From: Cyanophora paradoxa
Lineage: Eukaryota; Glaucocystophyceae; Cyanophorales; Cyanophoraceae
Reading direction: 5' to 3'
Assembly (NCBI GenBank): GCA_004431415.1
Contig: QPMI01000005.1
Coordinates: 744,001-808,000, forward strand
Length of the DNA stretch: 64,000 nucleotides
The notes beneath the pieces are model-generated. The model ran no database searches and had not been told where the DNA came from. It was given only the letters and a program-made list of their open reading frames with translations. Every line of letters begins with the position of its first letter. Position 1 is the first letter of the stretch. Shown here piece after piece: positions 21,838 to 31,965 of the stretch. The position numbers and the translations under genes were made by a program.

Positions 21838-23752
21838 ATGGCTCGGGAGCGAACAGCGAAGCGCGCCCGCGTTGCGGAGCCGTCCGCCAGCGCCGCCGGC
21901 CCTTCAGGATTACTAGTAGCCAGCGGGCAGCAGTATCTGAATCCCTTCGCGCGCCTGCCGGACGCGCTGGTGCAAAAGATCTTCAGCGGGCTCGATGCTT
22001 TAGAAGCCTACGAGCGCTCGAAGCTGTGGGCGGTCGATCGGCGTTTCAGGAAGCTGCTGTCCGGCGTGTCGTGGAAGAGGATCTCCTTCGACGCCGTCAG
22101 CTGCAGCATCGAAGGCGATGAAGAGAGGGGGAACGACGAAGACAGCACAGAGGAGGCAATACAGCGGTCGGAGTGCTTTCAGAAGCAGCTGCAACGCTTC
22201 TCTGAGCGCCTTGGGAGCCGGCAGATGCTTGGCGTGCAGCGCATAGACATCTTGTCCGTGTTACATCTGCCTGATGCGATGGTGCCCTACGGCAATGGCG
22301 CCGCGTCCGACAAGCGGAAGGCGATGGAGCTTGCCGAGCGCACTGTGATTTGCATCACTGGTGCGCATGCGCGGGGCAGCGCTAGTCTCGATATGTCTTG
22401 ATTCCCATTCGCAGGCTTGCTCGCCGCCGCCGCGACAGCCGCGGCTCCTGTCGAGTCCGTGGCTCTTGAAGGTGATTGGTATTGGTGGACTGTCATCGGC
22501 CGTCCATCTATGAGCCTGAGAGCCGCGGCGGCATCGATGCTGTCGGCTCTTTCGCCAGCACATCTGAAGTCGATGACGGTATCTTGCCCGTCTCTAGCCG
22601 AGGCCTTCGTTTCCTTCGCGATCCAGGGTTCGCTCCCATCGCTCTAATGGCTCTGCACTTGCCGCTCGCTGATGTTGCGCCAAGGCTGCGCTCCATCTCT
22701 CCTCGAATTCGTCTGTAGATCCCAGCTTCCAAAACAGAGCATCGTATGCGTTGTTCTTCGGCCCTGCTCACCTCGCTCTAATTGTATTTCGCTGCGCAGG
22801 CGCGCCTGGTCGCGGCGTTCCCGGGGCTGCGCTCGCTGCAGCTGGACCTCGTGGACGGCGGGGCCCTGCAGGAGATCGCGGGCTGCGCGCAGCTGGAGGA
22901 GCTTCGCGCGCACGTCGCCTCGCCGGACCAGCGCATCGACGACGCGCTCGCGGCCATCGCGGCGGGCCCGTCCGCCGCGAAGCTGCGCACGCTCAGCCTC
23001 ACCACCGCTTCCCGGCACCCTCTCAGCGCACGCGGCCTCGCCTCCGTGCTGAGCTTCACCTCTCTCGAAGCGCTGTCCGCCTCGGTGCGTATACGTACCC
23101 GCGCCGCCGCGCTTGGGCCCTCCGCATATGATGATCCGCGGCGCAGGTCCAGGTGGACTGCGCTGCGCTCCTCCGGGACCTTGGCGGCCTGAAGCGTCTG
23201 AAGGCGCTGACTCTCGTCCTCGACGTGTCCGGTGCATCCGAAGCCGACGGGGCGGCGGCGCTCTTGCGCGCGGCCGCGGCGTTTCTCGGCAGCCGGGCGG
23301 AGCAGGGCCTCGAGAGCTGCAGGATTCGCGTCGACAACGGTTCCCGGAGCGGCCCGGTCGACGCCGCGGCCCTTCGCGAGCTTTTCGGGGCCTTCCCCTC
23401 CTCCGCCCCAGTAGTCGACTTCCGTCTAGACCGCCCCTTCCCGGCCGAGGCCCTCGCGGCGCTCGCCTCCCGCAGCGGGCCGCGGCTCCGGAGGCTCTAT
23501 CTCTTGTGTAGAATCACTTCTGCTGATGGCGACGACGCCATGCGCCACGTCGCCTCCTTTCGCGAGCTGCTAGCTCTTTCGCCGGAAAGGCACCCAGGGC
23601 TCTCGATCCGTTGCGATGTGTCTGCGCCGCAACGGTGTGTAGAGTCTGCCAGGCAGATCTTAGGGAACTGGTTCCGCAATTCTAAGGTAGTCCGACTTCA
23701 GTCTGTGTCTTCCTGGTGGCAATACTCTCAATTACCGATGCGCTTTTGGTAG
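21838..23752 (+). CDS. F-box/leucine-rich-repeat protein 2 (spliced)
   Basis: Starts at ATG 21,838 with a short basic leader (ERTAKRARV). The F-box follows: LNPFARLPDALVQKIFSGLD, then YERSKLWAVDRRFRKLL and SWKRISFD. Exon 1 ends at 22,370 (GTGCGC donor) and exon 2 starts at 22,415. Later exons carry LRR-like repeats: LVAAFPGLRSLQLDLVDGG, LEELRAHVASP, KLRTLSLTTASRHPLS, GLKRLKALTLVLDVSG, PRLRRLYLLCR. Clean exons are 22,800-23,084 and 23,147-23,752. The section 22,645-22,799, with a candidate small exon SFQNRASYALFF, is less certain and may use a GC donor. It is probably a paralog of the gene at 17,789 and a substrate receptor of an SCF ligase. Confidence 0.7.
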
Positions 23753-23915
23753 ATTTATATTTTATATAGTTCGTGTTCGACTAGAGAGTCATGGAATTAT
23801 ACGTGGTGCAGATAAACATGCAGCACATGTATATGCATGTAGCTATATAGGCGTCTCCAGCGTCCGGCTGGCTGGCTGCAGCTGAGCTTGAATTTGAACT
23901 CGGTGAAACCCAAGG
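23753..23915. other. Short convergent intergenic region
   Basis: AT-richer spacer between the 3' ends of F-box gene 2 (plus) and the membrane-protein gene (minus). It includes TTTATATTTTATATAG and probably holds both polyadenylation regions. Confidence 0.4.
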
Positions 23916-26900
23916 TCACATACGGGCCTTTGCGAAGGGGGCGGCGGGGTGGTACCGCGCCGGGGCCGCCGCGGCGCCCGCGCCAGGGCCGGGCCCCCCG
24001 CGGCGTGCTGGGCGCCCGCCCGCGCCCTCCCCCCGCCGCGGCGCGAGGCCCGCGTCGCGGTCGAGCCGGGCGGGCGCCGGCGCCGGCGCCGGAGGGCGGT
24101 GCCGGCCCCGGCGGAGGAGCGCGCCCCTCGCGGCGGAAGCGGCGGCGGCGGTGCCGGTCTGGGCCGAGCCTCTCCTCCGCCCGCCGCCCTCCCGCCCCCG
24201 CCCCCGCCCGCGCCGGCGGCCGGCGCCGGCGCCGGCGGCTGCGGCCTCCGCTTCAGCTGCGCCGGGGCCGGCGGATCCCTGCCGCCCCCGCCCCGCGCCC
24301 CTCAGCACAGCGGCGTGGCGGAGTCCGCGGCCGAAGGCGCACCCGCTGGGGACGTCCACGTGGATGGTCCTGCGGGCCGGGGACGCGCCCCCAACCGCCC
24401 GCCTGTCCAGTATCGACGGCTGCTCCGCCTGCTTTGGCTTTGCAGGCGCGGCCGGCCGCGCCGCCTGAGCCCGGGCCCGGGCCGGGACCGGCGACTCGAC
24501 GCCTGCCCCGCGGGTGGGAAGCGAAGCGAGTTCGAAGCACTTATAATAATTAAGACTTTGGGCGGGCGCACCGGTGATGGAGCCAGCGAGGGAGCCCCGG
24601 CGCGGCTTCCAGAACTGAAGCGGCTCCGGCACCAGCACCGAGGCGGCGCGCCTGAGGGGGGATGAAGTCACCTCACCTGAAGGGGAGGAGAGGGGGGCGG
24701 GCTCACCTGAGCTTCGAGTCGGCCGCCGGCGTAAAGGACGAAGCCTCGATATCCGGCGTGATCTGAGCCCGCCCGGGGTCGATCCGGGGCCCGAAAAGAG
24801 GCGGGGGGAGGGGGAGGGGGGTACGGGCGCGCACCGAGTCGACGAGGTACTGGACCGTGTCGATGAACGACTGCGACGAAAGTAAGGCGGGGGGTACGAG
24901 CGCCGAGCACGCGAGGGAGAAGGGGGGTAGGGAGGTACGGGCCTGTCCGTAGTCGAAGTTCTGCCCCTGCTCGTCGCGGACCTGCAGACCCTCGGCTCGA
25001 ACCTATACGGCGGGGGAGGGGGGGGCGAGGGGGGTACAGCGCGCGCGCCTCGGCGGCGATCTCCCGGCGCAGGCGGAGCATCTTAGAGGCGACGTGCCCC
25101 GGCGTCTGCGCCCGCCTCGAGAGCGGGTTGCTGTGCGCCGCCGACTGCGAACGAAGGCGCGAACTTCAGACCCAGTAATAAACCCCCGGGCAGATTCGAA
25201 CCGGGGTCGGACCTTCAGGTCGAGCGCGATGAGGGTGCCGAAGTCGGCGTGACGCCCCTAGAACATTGATACATGTGCCGTGGTGTATCAATGCGACGTC
25301 CACTTTTGCAAAAAAAAAAAGTCGGCGTGACGCCCCAAATGCTTCCGAACCGCCCGGCGGAAGACCTGGGGGAAGGGGGGGAAGAGTGGGGGAGTAGGGC
25401 GAGGGTGCGGGGCGGGGGCGCGGGGTGTACCCAGGCATTGAAGCGGCGGGCGAGCCAGCCAAGGGAGAGGCTCACTGGGGCGCACGGGTCGGCGGGCGGG
25501 GGGCGGGGGCAAGGGGGGTACAGGCGCACCAGCGGCCCAAAGGGCTCCCCTGCAGGCGAGCGCGTCAGGCCGGCGGGGGCGACAGGGGCGGCGGGGGAGG
25601 GGGGGGGTAAGGCTTCACCAGTCAGCGACCATGCGCGGGAGAGAGTACTGCGGGCGGGCGCTCAGGTGAGCGGGGTGCGGCTGCAAGACTCAGGTGAGCG
25701 GGAGCGGACCGGGCGGTACTCGTCTCGGGGGTACTGGTCGTTCGCGCGGACCGTGATGGTCAGAACCTCCATCCCTGGCGGGCGACGTTGAGTTTCGTAC
25801 CCCCGAGAGTGGCTGGCGGAACGGGCGGCGTACCCGGTTCACAGGCGCTGGTGCGCTGCGACATGCCGAGCTCTGGGGAACCCGTGAGACGAGCATCACG
25901 GGGCGCGGCGGGGGGCAGAGAAGAAACGGGTACCCTCAATCGTCGAGAACGGGTACCGGTAGTCGTCTCCGTCGAAGTATATGCGTGCGCTGAAAGAGAC
26001 GCGCCGGCCTGCGGGGGCGGAATTTCGGAGGCGGCAGAAAGGGAGCCGGCGGGACTCGAACCGGCGACGAGGAAGTCAACCAGGCTGGCGGCCCCCGGGT
26101 TGGCGAAGTAGCGCCTGTAGTATGGCCGCGAAATCGTCCGCGCGGATTCGAAGTCGAAGTCCTCTGCAAGCGGCGGCGCGTCGGTTCAAGGCAGGGTGAT
26201 ATGGGGGGTAAAGCGATCGCGGGGGCGCACGGGAGTACAGCCACACGGAGAACATCAGGCGCTCAGCCTGCGGAGGACGGAGCGGGGTACCGCGTTGGCC
26301 GCGTTCGCAGGGGGTTGGGAGAAGGGGGGTACCGCTGCAGCGGCCTCGGAGACTTTCTGACAGAAGTCCTCCCCTCTGCAGAGGGCGACGGATACACGAA
26401 TGTAGCGGTACACCAAATCCTTCGGCTGGCCCTGGGTACGGGGCTGTTTGTGGGGCACGGGGGGTACGGGGTGCGGGGCGCGGGGCGGCTGCCTGGACGG
26501 CGGCGTCTGTGAGGGCGGGGCATGTGAAGTGCGGCGCCTCGAGCGGCCGGTCCGGCACGCTGCGCCCGCAATCCCGCTCAGGAATGGAGTAAAGCGCGTG
26601 TACCCCCCTGCCCGGGTACGGCCGGCGCGCCTGCAGGGGGCGATTCCGAAGTCCCGCCGAGTCAAGGGGCGGTTCGCCCTCAGCGGTCCCGTCTCCGTGA
26701 CCTGGGGGAGGGGGGGTACGCGATCGGCCGTAGGCGGAGGGCGAAGCGGGAGGGGGGTACCTCGGTGAACGTCACTGAGAAGAGGGTCGGATCGAGAAAC
26801 GGGTCCCCGGACTCTCCCTGGAGTGGAAGGGGGAAAGCTTCAGGGGGGAGGGGAGGGTGCACGTGGGGGCGGAAGGAGGCGAGGAGCTGAGGAGGGGTAC

Positions 26901-27405
26901 CTCGGCGCCGAGCGCGAGCTTCGCCTGCGCGTCAATGGGTACGGTGCGGTCGGCGGGCATGTTCTGCGGGGCGAGAGGTAAGCCCCAGGGGGTGCGCGGC
27001 TGCGAAGGAAAGGGGGGGTACCAGGAACGCCGTCGTCTTCTGGGGTAGCCCCTTTATGAAGTCGTTGAGGGTCCACCCGACAAACGCGAGGAGGCATACG
27101 ATGCAGACGAGGGAGAAGCACGCGCCGACGCGCGTCTTCACTGCGGCGACAGTCAGTCGGGCGCGAAAGATCGAGCGGCGCGCGCCGCGGCGCGGCGCGA
27201 GAGGCTAGGAAAGACAGAGCCGAGCACCCCCGACGTATCTGTATTCGGGAGAGAACTCGAAGATGTCGGCGCCCTTGAGACCGCGGCTCCAGCGGTTCGG
27301 CCGGAGCGTCCGCGCGTGCGCGGCGCGCGTCAGCTGCCATACGGTCCATACCGGGAGGGTTAAGGCGCGCGGCACGCCTGTGTTGCGGCTGGAGCTCGCA
27401 GACAT
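23916..27405 (-). CDS. Membrane protein with Cys-containing outer domain (about 20 exons)
   Basis: The start is taken at ATG 27,405. Exon 27,228-27,405 ends GADIFEFSPEYRYVG. The next gives VKTRVGACFSLVCIVCLLAF and GWTLNDFIKGLPQKTTAF, one clear transmembrane helix. Many short exons follow, among them MPADRTVPIDAQAKLALGAE, SGDPFLDPTLFSVTFTE, HFTCPALTDAAVQ, YRYIRVSVALCRGEDFCQK, MFSVWLYSR, RPYYRRYFANPGAASL, FSARIYFDGDDYRYPFSTIE, EVLTITVRANDQYP, LGWLARRFNAW, FRRAVRKHL, SFIDTVQYLVDS, ITPDIEASSFTPAADSKL and VLVPEPLQFWKPRRGSL. The last exon is Ala/Arg/Gly-rich and stops at 23,916. The layout (N-terminal tail, one helix, outer domain with paired Cys) recalls abundant unnamed membrane proteins of ciliates and other protists, by overall pattern only. 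I give no function. One exon is interrupted by a retroposon at 25,259-25,320. Confidence 0.55.
25243..25336 (+). mobile_element. Short poly(A) retroposon, 5'-truncated copy, with 16-bp TSD
   Basis: A 62-bp element (25,259-25,320) ends in eleven A and is flanked by perfect 16-bp direct repeats GTCGGCGTGACGCCCC (25,243-25,258 and 25,321-25,336). Its body has a 10-bp hairpin stem, CATTGATACA...TGTATCAATG. The same body and A11 tail occur, inverted, at 58,591-58,699. Poly(A), target duplication and 5' truncation are the marks of target-primed reverse transcription. On the minus strand it lies inside an exon of the membrane-protein gene (HLGRHAD | FGTLIALDLK). Read through, it would stop the frame. 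Confidence 0.85.
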
Positions 27406-27473
27406 CTGCCGACTGGACGCTGGATATCGATCCCGCGCCCGCGCCAGCGATCCGGAGCGTCCGCTGGGATCGC

Positions 27474-27825
27474 ATGGCGAGCCGCTCGTCGAACGCGTCG
27501 CCACCCGAGACGATCACCCCGTTTTGCCCCCCACCCCTCCCCCCCGACTCCCCCCCCCCGACTCCCCCCCCGACTCCCCCCCCCCCGACTCCCCTTTCCC
27601 CTCCTCCCGCCCGCAGCTCCTACACGTGCACCTGCCCCCCTTTCCCTTTGCCCCTACACAGCTACACAGCCGCGGCTGCAGCGGCTGCCCTCACGCGCCG
27701 CCGGGCCCGGGCCTGTCCCTGACCCTCGCCCCCCTCCCCTCCCCCTCCCCTCCCGCCCCACTCCCCCCCACTCCTCCCCCGGCCCGCAGCTCCTACACCT
27801 GCATCTGCCGCATCTACGCCCCTAA
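27474..27825 (+). other. C-rich segment with duplicated exon-like start (possible plus-strand gene remnant)
   Basis: Unlike its minus-strand neighbours, this segment is C-rich on plus, as introns of plus genes are here. Two acceptor-like sites, CCCGCAG|CTCCTACACGTGCA (27,613) and CCCGCAG|CTCCTACACCTGCA (27,786), start near-identical sequences about 173 bp apart. The second could encode LLHLHLPHLRP and a stop at 27,823. I cannot build a full gene. It could be an LRR-gene fragment or an artefact of composition. Confidence 0.25.
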
Positions 27826-28004
27826 GCAGCTGCATACTCGAAGGTCATGGTACCTAACTATAGCCACTGAGCTGTAACGAAACGAAAAACTGAAAGAGAA
27901 GCTATAACGTTAACATTTTGCTGACGGCGAACTTCTCGGAATATTAATATTTCCGGAGTTCCCATGGCCAGCCTCTACAAAACAAACTGCCGAAAAAGAG
28001 ATTT

Positions 28005-29007
28005 TTATTGACGGCGCCCCGCAGAGCGCGCCGAGCGCGCCGAGCCGCCAGACCGCGGGCTCGCGCCTGGGGACGGGGTCCGGGAGCCGGCCGCCGAGGC
28101 GGGCGGCCGCAGGTCCGCGGCCCCGCGGGCCCCGCCCGGCGTCTCCACGACGAGGTCGAAGTGACGACCTCGGGCACTTTGTCGGGCGACGAATTCGAAG
28201 ACCGACGACGGGCGCGAGACGGCGATGGACGGGGCCGGCTTGAGCTGCTCAGCCTCTTCCTCGTCGTCGTCCTCGTCCGCGGCGATCGACGGGGCGGTCG
28301 GGACTCCGCTGGGCGACGTTGACGGCGGAAGTGCTGCCGGATCGGCGTTGCCGCTGGCCGGCGGCCTGCTAATGACGCGCCCTTCGGGGTCGCCTGGGGC
28401 CCCGCCGGCGCCGGCGCCGGGGCCCAAACCATCGGAGTCCCAGAGAGGCGGCACGCTGGCGGGCCGGTCGGTGAGCCTTGACGTCGCCGCCGCGGGGGCA
28501 CCCTCCGCCTCCCACTCCAGGGGGCGCCTCGCCCGGCCTTCAAGGTACCCGGGCCTGTCTGGCTCGAGCTGCTGTTCGTCGCCGTCACCGTCGTCGCCGC
28601 CGCCCCCGTCGCCGTCGCCGTCCAAGTTCGAGAAGATGGTCCCGGCGCTGGACTCTTCCCCGTTCGCATTCGTTTCGCCGTCCGCAGGTTTAGAGTCCGA
28701 TAGAAGGCTCAGCGGTGCAGCCATCCACGGCATAAGGATCCTCAGCTTTTCGAACACCTGATTCGAAATTCAACACATGCTTACCAAATGTGTGAAATGC
28801 CTACACAAAATTCTGAAAAGATGCGCACTCGTTCCTCGCAAAAGAAGAAGAGCAGTATGAGAATTGCGACGAAGGCAATATTGGAAATAAATCCGAGGGC
28901 GGCGATGAGGGACTTCTGCTCCTCCGAGAGCCCCGCGTCGGGGAAGAGGAAACTCCCGCTGCAAGGGGGGAGAATGAGAATGATATCGACGCCATATATA
29001 TATTGAC
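28005..29007 (-). CDS. 3' part of a small membrane protein, acidic and Ser-rich tail (partial)
   Basis: An exon entered through CCCCTTGCAG at about 29,007 encodes FPDAGLSEEQKSLIAALGF and then ISNIAFVAILILLFFFCEE, one strong transmembrane helix. It splices (GTGCGC donor near 28,818; AATCAG acceptor near 28,760) to VFEKLRILMPWMAAPLSLL. A cytosolic-type tail follows with DGDGDGGGGDDGDGDE, an acidic DEDDDEEEAEQ block and a Ser/Arg end, stopping at 28,005 (the TAA overlaps an AATAAA). No Met opens the first exon, so the 5' exons are missing. They may lie in 29,010-29,768, or the segment may be an alternative end of the kinase gene upstream. I do not recognise the family. Confidence 0.45.
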
Positions 29008-29768
29008 GGTATTGCTATTGACGGCGCCCTGAGGAGCGCGCCGAGCGCGCCGAGTCGGCAGACCGGGGGCTCGCGCCTGGGGGGCCGCGATTGCCCGCGA
29101 AGCCCAATCCGATCGATTTTTCGGTTATAATTATATATGCGCGAGCCGCTGAGTAGTCTTTCCCGATTTCAGCTTCATGATAACATATATCTGCTGAATT
29201 TCACAATGTCACAGTGTTGTATTCTATGAGCTAAGATCGCTGAAAAGCTCTGAAACTCTGAAGCTCTAAATACGAGGGGCTTCTTAAAGCTTAAAGCACG
29301 GTTAGAGGTAATATGAAAGGCAATTACAAGCTGCAGTCTTTGAGTAAGGCAAACGAAGCGCGCAGCTGCACTCTAAATACACAGGTCTTTACGCAGAGAT
29401 TACAGGTCCCACTCTTCAATCGGCGCCCGCCGCTCGATCGCGAGGGTTCAGGCGACGTCTTCGACGCGGCGATCACGAGGGTTCGGCAACCGGCGGGGCC
29501 CCTGGCGGCCCGCCTCCGTCCTCCGGCGCCCCCACTCGCGATCGGCGGCTCAGGCTCAGCAGCCGGCGCCCGCTGCGACGCGCCGCCCGCGCCCCCTCCA
29601 ACGTTGCCGAGCTCCCTAGCCAGGAGCAGCAGCTCGGGCTTGAGGGATTGAGGGCGTCGGCGTACGCGCCGCCTCCGGTCCGCCTCCGCCCGCTTCTGGC
29701 CCTCGAGCTCGAGCCATCTCGTTCCCCGGCCCGCTCCGCCGCCGCGCGCCCGCCGATCACTCGGCGGC
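29008..29768. other. Region without a confident gene; contains a copy of the 28,005 gene end
   Basis: Positions 29,028-29,095 repeat, with few changes, the last about 70 coding bases of the gene ending at 28,005 (shared GACGGCGCCC, GCGCGCCGAGCGCGCCGAG, GGGGGCTCGCGCCTGGGG). The rest (29,100-29,400) is AT-richer and non-coding. Positions 29,470-29,660 hold an open minus frame with SLKPELLLLARELGNV that could be a missing exon, but I cannot join it. Confidence 0.4.
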
Positions 29769-31965
29769 TCAGCAGCCGGGGGGACCCTTGAGGGCCCACT
29801 TCTTGACGGTGGAGAGCAGCGTCTCCTTCAGGATCGGCTTCGTGATCTGCGCGGACGGCTCGCCCCGTGAGTTCAAACGAATAGATAAGAATGCTTGTCC
29901 TAGCCCAGCTGGGTTCTTCTAGACTGGACCACCTACGGAGCGTTCGCCCCACCGTAGGTGATTCTTCTCGAAAGCAAAATTCCTCTAGATTCAGAGTCGA
30001 GTGTAAGACGATTGAAGAGGACGCGTACGCACAACGAAGTCATGCCCACTAGCTTGTTACACTTGCCCATCTATTATAAGAAAGCCTGTTCTAGCCCAGA
30101 TCTAGTTGATTTCTTCAGATCGAGGTTCTATGAAGGCTTTGAATTTGGCGCACCACGAAGTCCATGCCGGCCTTGAGGCACTGGTTGTGGTCCTCCACGG
30201 AGGCGTGCGCTGCGCAGGGCGGGGCGCTCAGAAGGGGCGGGCCTCGGTGCAAGGGGCGGGGCGGGAGGCGGGGTGGGAGGCGGAGCGGGCGGGGGGCGCT
30301 GACCCGCCCCTGTGTGCGGCCTGTGAAGCCGGTGTGCTTCTAAGGCTTTCTAAAGGTCCGGGCGGGACGGGGCGGGATGGGGCGGGGCTGGGCGGGGCGG
30401 GGCGGGCGGGGGCACCGGTGAGGCCAACGATGGGCATGCGGGGCCGCCCCGACGCCTTCTCCCACGCCCGCACCTGCCCCGGGGGCCACCCGTGAGGTGC
30501 TGAGGCGGAGTGAAGACGGGCGGGCCCTCTTTCGGATCTAATCATGGAGAAGCTGTCACTAGGGGGCCGGCCGTGAGGCGCCGAGGCGGGCCGGCTGACG
30601 CGGACGCCTGGACGCCCGCACTCTCCAGGATCTAATCATAGAGGCACCGGGTATATACGTATGCCCCGCCCCCCTCCACCGGGCCCCGGGAGGGGTAGGG
30701 CGTGGACGCAGGGGCCGGCGAGGCGGCCCACTTTGCATGTACCCCCAAACGGGGCGGGCGGGCCGGGCCCGGATTCACGGATAGGAACTGGCGAAGGCCC
30801 CCGGGTCTGCTAGGCCGCGGGTCTGGAATCTAATATATAGCGGAGGCGGCCCGCTTTGGACCATTCCTACGCCCCCAGTTCGGCCGGCGCCCCGTCGAAC
30901 TCCGATGCGCACCTCCTCGGTCGCCATGTACCCGTCCTTCCGCGGCATCTGTACCCCCCGGCGTGAATCGAGAGGGAGGGGGGGATGGGGCGGGCGAGGG
31001 CGGCGAGGGGGCCACGTTCTTTACTTTCTAGAATCTCCCTCTAGAAGACCTCTCGGCTCCCAACGGCACTTATACAATACATACATGATACTTATAGAAT
31101 ACTTGGATCTAATACTGATAGGTCTGCACTTTCTAGAATCTTTCTCTTAGGAGACCTCTCTCTCCCGGCACCTGGCAGTCCATGAGGACGAGGGAGAAGG
31201 GGCGGTCGAGGGCCCCCAGCGCCGAGCGCTTGATCGCCTCCACGCCCTCCACCCCGTCCTGCGAGGGGGGCGGGACGCGTCGGAAGGGGCGGGCCGGGGG
31301 AAGGCGGAGAGGGGGGTGGTGGGGGGGCATCTATCGCATCTCTCTATCGAAGTATCTCATCACTCGCTCGCGGACCTCGGCGGCGGCGGTGGTGGCGCCG
31401 GCGCGCTCCAGCATCGTCTGCGCCACCCGCCGGTTCACCGCGTTGTCCTGCGCGGGGGCCACGTCGACCCGCGTTGGAGCCGGCCGGAGCGACCCGCGTT
31501 AGGGGGGCCGTGGCCGAACGGCCTTCTCTCCGGCGGTGGGAGGAGGAGGGGCGGGGCGGGCGGGGCGACGTCGACCGGCGTCAGAGCCGGCCGGAGCCGG
31601 GGCCGCCGCTCTAGCATCCGGCGCCTAGAGCCGCCTTGGGTGGCTAGGCCGGCAGGGCGGCGGGGGGCGGGGCGGGGCGACTCTCAACGACGAGGATCTA
31701 GCATCTAGCATCTGATAAAAGACGACGGATCTAGCCGGGGGTCTCTGGCATCTGATACATCTAGCATCGCGCCCTGATAAAAGGCCGGCGGGCCGGCGGG
31801 GCGGGGGGCGGGGCGGGGGAGGGACGCGGGGGCAGGGCGGGGGGGCGGGGCGGGGGGGGAGAGGGGGGGGGTACGCGGACCTCGACGACGAGGATGTGGA
31901 CGCCCTCGAGGTCCGCCCCGCCGCCCGCCCCCGCCCCGGACCTGCGCGCGCCGCCGCCGCCGCCG
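29769..31965 (-). other. C-terminal receiver domain of the kinase gene
   Basis: Exons give GGADLEGVHILVVE|DNAVNRRVAQTMLERAG, DGVEGVEAIKRSALG with PFSLVLMDCQ|MPRKDGYMATEEVR, AWEKASGRPRMPIVGLT, HASVEDHNQCLKAGMDFV and TKPILKETLLSTVKKWAL, ending GPPGC and TGA at 29,769. The acidic pair (VVED), phospho-Asp (LMDCQMP), Thr (GLT) and Lys (TKPI) of a working receiver are all present. It is likely the acceptor of phosphate from the H-box. Confidence 0.85.
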
